The position numbers and the translations under genes are program-made. Below the pieces are notes generated by a model. That model was given only the letters and a program-made list of their open reading frames with translations. It was not told the DNA's origin and ran no database searches. A stretch of DNA of 5,773 nucleotides, taken from contig CACZQA010000054.1 of the NCBI GenBank assembly GCA_902783175.1, positions 1 through 5,773 on the forward strand. Direction: 5' to 3'. The DNA is from an uncultured Coriobacteriaceae bacterium. Its GTDB lineage: Bacteria > Actinomycetota > Coriobacteriia > Coriobacteriales > QAMH01. Shown here in pieces: positions 1 through 5,773 of the stretch. How positions within the stretch are numbered: the first letter of the stretch is position 1; each line of letters starts with the position of its first letter.

Positions 1-1373
<1,373 letters not shown>

Positions 1374-1382
1374 GTGTAAAAA

Positions 1383-1390
1383 CCTCTTCA
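1383..1390 (-). promoter_or_regulatory. Ribosome binding site of the DEAD-box helicase
   Basis: On the minus strand the sequence reads TGAAGAGG, with GAGG at 1386-1383 and a 9-nt A/T-rich spacer before the ATG at 1373. This supports that ATG as the start; the Q-motif region follows about 20 residues later, the usual distance in this family. Confidence 0.75.
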
Positions 1391-1397
1391 GTTGTAT

Positions 1398-1444
1398 GTG
1401 CGTGTTCGCACGTTGTTGAGTTTCCCCGCGCAAAAGACGCGCGG
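1398..1444 (-). other. Two potential hairpins in the helicase 5' leader
   Basis: Two perfect inverted repeats lie just upstream of the helicase SD. GTGCG/CGCAC (1398-1402 and 1407-1411) has a 4-nt loop. CCGCGC/GCGCGG (1426-1431 and 1439-1444) has a 7-nt loop and an all-G/C stem. On the minus-strand transcript they would sit about 8 and 36 nt above the SD. Structured leaders are known for cold-induced DEAD-box helicase mRNAs such as E. coli csdA, so a post-transcriptional role is possible. That role is inference: the stems are short, the genome is GC-rich, and I could not place the transcription start. Confidence 0.35.
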
Positions 1445-1580
1445 TCGCACCTGCATCCGGCAGCGTGCATTTTGCTCGACCCGAGCCGCTTCCTTGAATC
1501 GAGCTTGCGGCTCGCAGCGCATGAGCGCCGTCAACGTGTGCTGTTCGCCGACCCTGCATATGAGCTTGCGGCGAATCCAG

Positions 1581-1597
1581 TAAGGTGATGAACCTAA
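1581..1597. promoter_or_regulatory. Candidate operator palindrome TAAGGT-N5-ACCTAA
   Basis: The half-sites TAAGGT (1581-1586) and ACCTAA (1592-1597) match each other at 5 of 6 positions. They resemble the TTAGGT...ACCTAA halves of DtxR/IdeR-type metal-regulator boxes, but the 5-nt centre is two bases shorter than in the classical 19-bp DtxR/IdeR box. It lies about 315 bp upstream of the feoAB start and about 210 bp upstream of the helicase start. An iron- or manganese-responsive regulator acting here is only a suggestion; a chance palindrome is quite possible. Confidence 0.25.
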
Positions 1598-1790
1598 GAA
1601 AGAATTTCGCGAAGAACGCACGCCAGTATGAAGCAAACGGCGGCAAAAGGAAAGCCCCGAATTCGATTCACGGATTCTCCACCGTACGGAAACCTGCCAT
1701 GGGTGGGGCGCTTTGCTCACGGCAGGCGGCAAGGCGAAGCTGCTGGGCAGCGCCAGTTGTTCGCTATGGGAAACAATATCGCGACAGAGC

Positions 1791-1818
1791 GTTGCACACG
1801 CAGCAACTACAGTATGAT
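1791..1818 (+). promoter_or_regulatory. Candidate sigma-70-type promoter of feoAB with overlapping inverted repeat
   Basis: TATGAT at 1813-1818 matches the -10 consensus at 5 of 6 positions. A -35-like TTGCAC (1792-1797) lies upstream with a short 15-nt spacer, or 16 nt if read as GTTGCA. A perfect inverted repeat GTTGC-N7-GCAAC (1791-1807) covers the -35 and half the spacer, a position typical of repressor operators. Transcription from here would give a leader of roughly 85-90 nt before the ATG at 1912. The spacer is suboptimal, so confidence is limited. Confidence 0.35.
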
Positions 1819-1911
1819 GAAGACCACGCGCACGGCTAAATGTGGGCCGCGCGCATCCGTTCAGGCAATAGAGAAGGCACGCGAGGCAAGTTGGCTAGGT
1901 TCGCAAACGAT

Positions 1912-4296
1912 ATGAGTCAAAACAGTGCACCCGTTCTGCTGAGCTCCCTCGAGCTCGGCGATTCGGCAAAGATCAGGTCCGTTGGGGGAGAAGGCGCGCT
2001 TCGGCAGCACTTCCTCGACATGGGCATCATCCCCGGCGCGGTCATCACGTTCGAGAAATACGCGCCCATGGGCGACCCCATGCAGTTCACGGTCCACGGC
2101 TACGAGCTCACGCTGCGCGTCGACGACGCGAAGCGCATCGAGGTCGAGCCGCTCAGCTCCGCCGAGGTGAGCCGCCATGTCTCCGCGTTCGACCCCGACG
2201 ACACGAGCCTCGAGATCGACCACCCCGGCTTGGGAGAGGGCGGCAGGTTCCATCGGGAAGACGAGGCAAAGCCGCTCCCCGAAGACGCCGTGCTGCACTT
2301 TGCGCTGGCGGGCAACCAGAACTGCGGCAAGACGACGCTGTTCAACCAGCTCACGGGCTCCAACCAGCACGTGGGCAACTTCCCGGGCGTGACGGTCGAC
2401 CGCAAGAGCGGCACGATCAAAGGGCATCCCAACACCGACGTCGTGGACCTTCCCGGCATCTACTCGATGTCGCCGTACTCCAGCGAAGAGATTGTCTCGC
2501 GGCGCTACATCCTCGAGGAAAAGCCGCAGGGCATCATCAACATCGTCGACGCGACCAACATCGAGCGCAATCTCTACCTCACGATGCAGCTCATGGAGCT
2601 CGGCATCCCCATGGTGCTCGCGCTCAACATGATGGACGAGATGCAGGGCAACGGCGGTTCCATCAGGGTCAACGAGCTCGAGAAGATCCTGGGCATTCCG
2701 GTCGTCCCCATCTCCGCGATACGCAACGAGGGCGTCGACGAGCTCGTCGAGCACGCGATTCACGTCGCGCACTATCAGGAGGGGCCCGGCCGCCAGGACT
2801 TCTGCGACGTCCACGACCACGGCGGGGCCGTGCACCGCTGCCTCCACAGCATCATGCACCTGGTGCAAGACCATGCCGAGGCGGCCGGGATTCCGCTGCG
2901 CTTTGCCGCCAACAAGCTCGTCGAGGGCGACGAGCAGATCCGCGAGGCGCTCAACCTCCAGCCCAACGAGGTGGAGGCGATCGAGCACATCGTCACGCAG
3001 ATGGAGCGCGAGCGCGGACTCGACCGCGCCGCCGCGATTGCCGACATGCGCTACTCGTTCATCGGGCGCGTCGTGTCGCAGACGGTCGTCAAGCCCCGCG
3101 AGAGCAAGGAGCACGAGCGCAGCCGCAAGATCGACCGGATCCTGACGGGCAAGTGGACGGCGATTCCCTCGTTCGTCCTCATCATGGCGGCGGTCTTCTT
3201 CATCACCTTCAACTGGATCGGCGCGTTTTTCCAAGACCTCATCACGCAGGGCATGACCTCGCTTTCGGAGGCAGCCGACGCGGCGATAGAGTCCGCCCAG
3301 ATCAGCGACGCGCTCCGCTCGCTCGTGGTCGACGGCATCTTCGCCGGCCTGGGGACGGTCGTGTCGTTTTTGCCGCTCATCGTCATCCTGTTCTTCTTCC
3401 TGTCGCTGCTCGAAGACACCGGCTACATGGCGCGCGTCGCGTTCGTGATGGACAAGCTGCTGAGAAAGATCGGCCTGTCCGGCCGCAGTATCGTGCCCAT
3501 GCTCATGGGTTTTGGGTGCACGGTCCCGGCCGTGATGGCGACGCGCACGCTGCCGTCCGAGCGCGATCGCAAGCTCACCATCTTGCTCACCCCGTTCATG
3601 AGCTGCTCGACGAAGATCACCATCTACGGCTTTCTGACCGCAGCGTTCTTCCCGGGGCAGGGCGCGCTCATCATGGTGTGCCTGTATTTCCTGGGCATTG
3701 CCGTGGGCATTTTGACGGCGTTCGTGTCGCACAAGACCGTGTTCAAGGGCGATGCCGTCCCGTTTGTGATGGAGCTGCCCAACTACCGCATGCCGAGCGC
3801 GAAGAGCGTCGGGCATCTGGTGTGGGACAAGACCAAGGACTTCCTCGTGCGCGCGTTCACGGTCATCTTCATCGCGACGATCGTCGTGTGGTTCTTGCAG
3901 TCCTTCGGGACGAGCCTCACGATGGTCGACGATCCCGAGAACAGCCTGCTCGCGATCGTGGCAGGGTGGATCGCGCCGCTGTTCGCGCCGCTCGGGCTGG
4001 GGGACTGGCGCATCGTCACAGCGCTCATCGCGGGCTTCATGGCCAAGGAGACCGTGGTCTCGACGCTGTCGGTGCTCTTTGGGGCAGCGACGCTCGCGAG
4101 CTCGCTCACGCCGCTGGCGGCGCTGTCGCTGCTGGTGTTCTGTCTGCTGTACACGCCTTGCGTTGCCGCGATTTCGTCCATCAAGCAAGAGCTTGGGGGC
4201 AAGTGGGCGCTTGGGATCGTGGTGTTCCAGTGCGCTGTCGCGTGGGTGGTCGCCGGGATCGTCAGGGTCATTGGCCTGCTGCTGGGTTTCTCGTAA
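1912..4296 (+). CDS. feoB: Fused FeoA-FeoB ferrous iron transporter
   Basis: Imports Fe(II) across the cytoplasmic membrane. The 794-residue protein begins with an SH3-like FeoA domain (about 8-82; LSSLELGDSAKI, LDMGIIPG), then an acidic linker. The G domain follows: G1 GNQNCGKT (134-141), G2 Thr161 in GNFPGVT, G3 DLPG (179-182), G4 NMMD (239-242) and G5 SAI (268-270). A helical, His/Cys-rich spacer (about 290-410) leads into the membrane part, with hydrophobic segments near 416-437, 475-501, 568-610, 649-666, 704-724, 735-755 and 765-790. The two FeoB gate/Cys motifs are GFGCTVPA (533-540, Cys536) and PFMSCSTK (561-568, Cys565); KETVVSTL and YTPC (747-750) are also present. FeoA-FeoB fusions are known. 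The frame is open from an ATG at 1840, but that start has no SD and adds 24 non-family residues. ATG 1912 has only a weak AGGT at 1897-1900 (11-nt gap), and TTG 1891 is another option. No feoC follows. Confidence 0.95.
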   Translation: MSQNSAPVLLSSLELGDSAKIRSVGGEGALRQHFLDMGIIPGAVITFEKYAPMGDPMQFTVHGYELTLRVDDAKRIEVEPLSSAEVSRHVSAFDPDDTSLEIDHPGLGEGGRFHREDEAKPLPEDAVLHFALAGNQNCGKTTLFNQLTGSNQHVGNFPGVTVDRKSGTIKGHPNTDVVDLPGIYSMSPYSSEEIVSRRYILEEKPQGIINIVDATNIERNLYLTMQLMELGIPMVLALNMMDEMQGNGGSIRVNELEKILGIPVVPISAIRNEGVDELVEHAIHVAHYQEGPGRQDFCDVHDHGGAVHRCLHSIMHLVQDHAEAAGIPLRFAANKLVEGDEQIREALNLQPNEVEAIEHIVTQMERERGLDRAAAIADMRYSFIGRVVSQTVVKPRESKEHERSRKIDRILTGKWTAIPSFVLIMAAVFFITFNWIGAFFQDLITQGMTSLSEAADAAIESAQISDALRSLVVDGIFAGLGTVVSFLPLIVILFFFLSLLEDTGYMARVAFVMDKLLRKIGLSGRSIVPMLMGFGCTVPAVMATRTLPSERDRKLTILLTPFMSCSTKITIYGFLTAAFFPGQGALIMVCLYFLGIAVGILTAFVSHKTVFKGDAVPFVMELPNYRMPSAKSVGHLVWDKTKDFLVRAFTVIFIATIVVWFLQSFGTSLTMVDDPENSLLAIVAGWIAPLFAPLGLGDWRIVTALIAGFMAKETVVSTLSVLFGAATLASSLTPLAALSLLVFCLLYTPCVAAISSIKQELGGKWALGIVVFQCAVAWVVAGIVRVIGLLLGFS

Positions 4297-4325
4297 GCTC
4301 GTGACCTTCACGCCCCTCGCGCCTC

Positions 4326-4526
4326 GCGTTCTCTGCGCGAAAAGAGTGGCACTGCCACACATCCCACGTCCCCCACGCGAGAAGCGTGGCACTGCCACAC
4401 ATCCCACGTTATCTGCGCGAAAAGAGTGGCACTGCCACACATCTCACGTTATCTGCACGAAAACGGTGGCACTGCCACACATCCCGCGTTTGCTGCACGG
4501 GAAACGTGGCACTGCCACACATCCCG
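4326..4526. repeat. Tandem array of 40-bp palindrome-containing repeats (5 cores)
   Basis: The core GTGGCACTGCCACACATC starts at 4346, 4386, 4426, 4466 and 4506, an exact 40-bp period. The first 18 bases are identical in all five copies. The next six are close to CCACGT, and the 16-bp remainder (TATCTGCGCGAAAAGA in copy 2) drifts between copies. A partial left unit (4326-4345) carries only the linker half, and the fifth unit stops after about 21 bases. Each core starts with a perfect odd palindrome, GTGGCA-C-TGCCAC, which could also fold as a 5-bp stem with an ACT loop. The array fills the gap between the convergent 3' ends of feoAB and the thioredoxin-like gene. There are no unique spacers, so it is not CRISPR, and 40 is not a multiple of three, so it does not code for a repeat peptide in one frame. 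Its function is unknown: protein-binding sites, a bidirectional 3'-end structure or a REP-like element are possible. Confidence 0.92.
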
Positions 4527-4539
4527 TGCGGGGTGTGTG
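4516..4539. terminator. Strong hairpin at the array edge, possible transcription terminator
   Basis: CACACATCCC (4516-4525) pairs with GGGGTGTGTG (4530-4539) around a 4-nt GTGC loop. The stem has 10 pairs; the single non-Watson-Crick pair is a G-U wobble in plus-strand RNA and an A-C mismatch in minus-strand RNA. The left arm is the end of the fifth array core and the right arm is unique sequence. It starts 7 nt beyond the TAG stop of the minus-strand thioredoxin-like gene and about 220 nt after the feoAB stop. No T-tract follows on either strand, so intrinsic termination is not assured; it could instead act as a 3'-end stabiliser. Confidence 0.4.
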
Positions 4540-4546
4540 CAGCTGA

Positions 4547-5110
4547 CTAGGCGACGAGCTTGCCGAGCAGCTGGTCGACGGCGGTGTAGTCGATACGTCC
4601 GCTTGTGTTGCTCACGATGGAACCATCGCGGTCGACGACGATCGTCGTCGGAAGGTACTCGATGGCAAACGCCATCCCCATCGACTGCTCGGCGTCGTAG
4701 TAGACCGGGAAGCCATAGCCGTGCTCAGCGATGTAGGCATCCGCCTTCTCCCGCGTCTCGCGCCTGCCGTCGGTGGCAGCTACCATCACGAACCGGACCT
4801 CGTCGCCGTATTTCTCGAAGAGCTTCTGGTAGTCGTCCATCTCCTCGACGCAGTTGGGACACCAGGTCGCCCAGTAGTTGACGATTGCGGGCGCACCCTC
4901 GCAAAGCTCGGCGAGGGCACGCGCGATGCCGTCCGCGTCGTAGACCCTCACGTCCCCGTAGTCGGCAAGGGCCTTATTCGTCGACGTCTGTGCCGATTCG
5001 ACCGTCGTCTGCTGCTTTTCGGCCGCCTTCGGGGAAAGCTGCCCATAGGCGGCAAACGCCGCAATCAGCACCAGGACCAGTGCAAATGCAATGACTACTC
5101 CCCGTTTCAC
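4547..5110 (-). CDS. Membrane-anchored TlpA/ResA-like thioredoxin-fold thiol-disulfide oxidoreductase
   Basis: A 187-residue extracytoplasmic thiol reductase that should keep exported cysteines, for example in apocytochrome c, reduced. Residues 1-23 form a positively charged start (MKRG) and a hydrophobic segment with no lipobox Cys, so this is an uncleaved anchor or signal peptide. A polar linker (about 24-50) follows, then a thioredoxin domain with active site WCPNC (83-87; Cys84, Cys87) inside NYWATWCPNC, and the cis-Pro loop LPTT (Pro154) before VVDRDGSIV. An extra Cys70 lies just ahead of the active-site strand. The start is GTG (5110-5108), with AGGAGG at 5121-5116 and a 5-nt gap, and the stop is TAG. 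It is the second gene of an operon with ccdA, 9 nt away, which indicates that CcdA is its electron donor. The specific substrate (cytochrome c, methionine sulfoxide reductase or other) cannot be read from the sequence, so no symbol is given. Confidence 0.9.
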   Translation of the reverse strand: MKRGVVIAFALVLVLIAAFAAYGQLSPKAAEKQQTTVESAQTSTNKALADYGDVRVYDADGIARALAELCEGAPAIVNYWATWCPNCVEEMDDYQKLFEKYGDEVRFVMVAATDGRRETREKADAYIAEHGYGFPVYYDAEQSMGMAFAIEYLPTTIVVDRDGSIVSNTSGRIDYTAVDQLLGKLVA

Positions 5111-5115
5111 GACGA

Positions 5116-5121
5116 CCTCCT
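5116..5121 (-). promoter_or_regulatory. Strong Shine-Dalgarno AGGAGG for the thioredoxin-like gene, overlapping the ccdA stop
   Basis: The minus strand reads AGGAGG, 5 nt before the GTG at 5110. It shares two bases with the ccdA TAG stop (5122-5120), so ribosomes ending ccdA arrive at this SD. This supports translational coupling and decides the GTG start. Confidence 0.8.
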
Positions 5122-5773
5122 ACAAGCTCAGCATGCCCAGCCACGTGGAAAACCAACCCGTGGCCATGAGCACTCCGACAATGACGAGCAACGCGCCGCA
5201 CACGATGTTCACGGCACGGTAGTGCGATTTCACGAAGGACAGGGCGCCGCCCAGGTACTCGATGAGCAGGGCGCAGAGCACGAAGGGGATGCCCAGCCCG
5301 AGCGAGTAGGCGAGCAGCAGCCCGACGCCGTGGAGCATCGAGCCCTGCACGGACGCGAGCATCAGCGCCGAGCCCAGAAAGGTCCCCACGCAGGGCGTCC
5401 AGCCGATGGAGAAGAAGATGCCAAAGACGAGCGCGGAGAAAAACCCGCTCGGGGTCTTTGACGATGCGGGCTTGAGGGTGCGGTCGAGCGGCGAGATGCG
5501 CACAAGTCCCGTGAAGTGCAGGCCGAGCACGATGACGATGGCGCCGCACACGACGTTGAGAACCGTCTGATGCTGCGAGAGCATCGCGCCGAAGGTCCCG
5601 GCGAAGGCTCCGAGACAGACGAAGACCGCGGTGAACCCGCAGACGAACCCGAGCGCGTTGACGACGGTCGCACGCGTCGCCTTGACACCGGCGCCGACGG
5701 CGGCAATCGTCTCGTTGCTGCTCCCCGCGAAGTACGCGAGGTAGATGGGCAGCATCGGCAGCAGGCACGGCGA
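5120..5773 (-). CDS. ccdA: CcdA/DsbD-type membrane thiol-disulfide electron transporter, 5' end cut by window
   Basis: An integral membrane protein that carries reducing equivalents from cytoplasmic thioredoxin to extracytoplasmic thioredoxin-like partners. The visible 217 residues open with SPCLLPMLPIYLAYF, the first conserved Cys-Pro motif (Cys3 of the visible part), and contain the second, GWTPCVGTFLGSAL (Cys128). These are the two redox cysteines of the family. About six hydrophobic segments are evident: around the first motif, then AVFVCLGAF, NVVCGAIVIVLGL, the second-motif helix, GVGLLLAYSLGLGIPFVL and NIVCGALLVIVGVLMATG. Because the sequence before the internal ATG at 5755 reads SPCLLP in frame, that ATG is not the start; the real one lies a short way beyond the right edge, and family length suggests only some 15-20 residues are missing. 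It has no thioredoxin domain of its own, unlike full DsbD; that role falls to the gene 9 nt downstream. Confidence 0.95.
   Translation of the reverse strand, partial: SPCLLPMLPIYLAYFAGSSNETIAAVGAGVKATRATVVNALGFVCGFTAVFVCLGAFAGTFGAMLSQHQTVLNVVCGAIVIVLGLHFTGLVRISPLDRTLKPASSKTPSGFFSALVFGIFFSIGWTPCVGTFLGSALMLASVQGSMLHGVGLLLAYSLGLGIPFVLCALLIEYLGGALSFVKSHYRAVNIVCGALLVIVGVLMATGWFSTWLGMLSL

Larger units (their letters stand above)
1374..1911. other. Divergent intergenic region between helicase and feoAB
   Basis: About 540 bases separate the helicase start from the preferred feoAB start. The stretch is visibly less GC-rich than the flanking genes. Open frames across it (for example plus strand 1585-1839 and 1628-1915, minus strand 1388-1732) lack a well-spaced SD and recognisable motifs, so I call no gene. 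It contains the helicase leader hairpins, an 11-bp direct repeat GAGCTTGCGGC (1501-1511 and 1562-1572), a TAAGGT-N5-ACCTAA palindrome (1581-1597), the 8-bp palindrome TTCGCGAA (1606-1613), an inverted repeat CCTGCC/GGCAGG with a 22-nt loop (1693-1726), a small GCTGC-TGG-GCAGC hairpin (1739-1751) and a candidate feoAB promoter near 1791-1818. No known riboswitch could be recognised by eye. Confidence 0.6.

Noticed and set aside
1655..1684. tRNA 3'-end-like sequence (TTCGATT loop, then CACGG, ATTCTCC, ACC), possible attachment-site remnant
   Set aside because: The T-stem pairs at only three of five positions, the end is ACCG rather than NCCA, and no matching acceptor or anticodon arm is found upstream. 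No integrase is nearby. Likely chance similarity.
1890..1906. DtxR-like box TTGGCTAGGTTCGCAA just ahead of feoAB
   Set aside because: The two halves match at only about five of eight positions and do not keep the TTAGG/CCTAA spacing.
1840..1911. Upstream ATG at 1840 as the feoAB start
   Set aside because: There is no SD before it, the added 24 residues (MWAARIRSG...) do not belong to the FeoA domain, and a start there would leave almost no leader after the candidate -10 at 1813-1818.
1628..1915. Small plus-strand ORF (95 codons) ahead of feoAB
   Set aside because: It has no SD or recognised motif, overlaps the feoAB start, and lies in a region containing other equally long meaningless frames.
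4324..4345. Intrinsic terminator for feoAB (TCGCG-N7-CGCGA)
   Set aside because: The stem is only 5 bp and is followed by an A-rich rather than T-rich run on the plus strand.
4347..4365. Sigma-54 -24 element (TGGCAC) in each repeat
   Set aside because: The matching TTGC element at the correct distance is absent, and the sites lie downstream of gene ends rather than ahead of a gene.
1861..4440. A very long stop-free frame on the minus strand opposite feoAB
   Set aside because: It is rich in Arg, Asp and His with no family motif, and it mirrors the G/C-biased third positions of feoAB. The plus-strand frame carries every FeoA/FeoB motif, so the antisense frame is a composition artefact.
4346..4525. 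CRISPR array (24-bp repeat with 16-bp spacers)
   Set aside because: The would-be spacers are only 16 bp and are related to each other. The repeat unit is really 40 bp, and no cas gene is present.

Overview
The window is a high-GC bacterial chromosomal segment. Base composition and the mix of genes (a fused ferrous-iron transporter, and a CcdA/TlpA-type thiol-disulfide pair without an aerobic neighbourhood) would fit an anaerobic or microaerophilic high-GC Gram-positive such as a Coriobacteriia/Eggerthellaceae member. That placement is an inference from style of sequence, not from a marker gene. I see no transposase, integrase, phage gene, rRNA or convincing tRNA.

Layout. (1) Positions 1-1373, minus strand: a DEAD-box ATP-dependent RNA helicase whose C-terminal basic Gly/Asn/Arg-rich tail runs off the left edge. 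(2) 1374-1911: a long, lower-GC divergent intergenic region holding the helicase leader (a ribosome binding site and two potential hairpins), a candidate metal-regulator-like palindrome and a candidate promoter for the next gene. (3) 1912-4296, plus strand: one long gene encoding a FeoA-FeoB fusion, the GTPase-coupled Fe(II) importer. (4) 4297-4546: a convergent intergenic spacer occupied by a tandem array with an exact 40-bp period; each of its five full cores begins with the odd palindrome GTGGCA-C-TGCCAC, and a 10-bp stem hairpin closes the array. (5) 4547-5110, minus strand: a membrane-anchored extracytoplasmic thioredoxin-fold protein (WCPNC active site). (6) 5120-5773, minus strand: CcdA, a membrane thiol-disulfide electron carrier, cut by the right edge just before its N-terminus.

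How the genes work together. ccdA and the thioredoxin-like gene form a tight operon (9-nt gap, with the downstream SD overlapping the ccdA stop). CcdA should pass electrons from cytoplasmic thioredoxin across the membrane to the TlpA/ResA-like protein, which would reduce disulfides in exported proteins such as apocytochrome c. FeoAB supplies Fe(II). Iron uptake and thiol reduction are both needed for cytochrome or Fe-S metabolism, but the two units are convergent and nothing in the sequence shows they are co-regulated. The helicase is a housekeeping RNA-remodelling gene, divergent from feoAB.

The main feature not explained by genes is the 40-bp periodic palindrome array between the convergent feoAB and ccdA-operon 3' ends.
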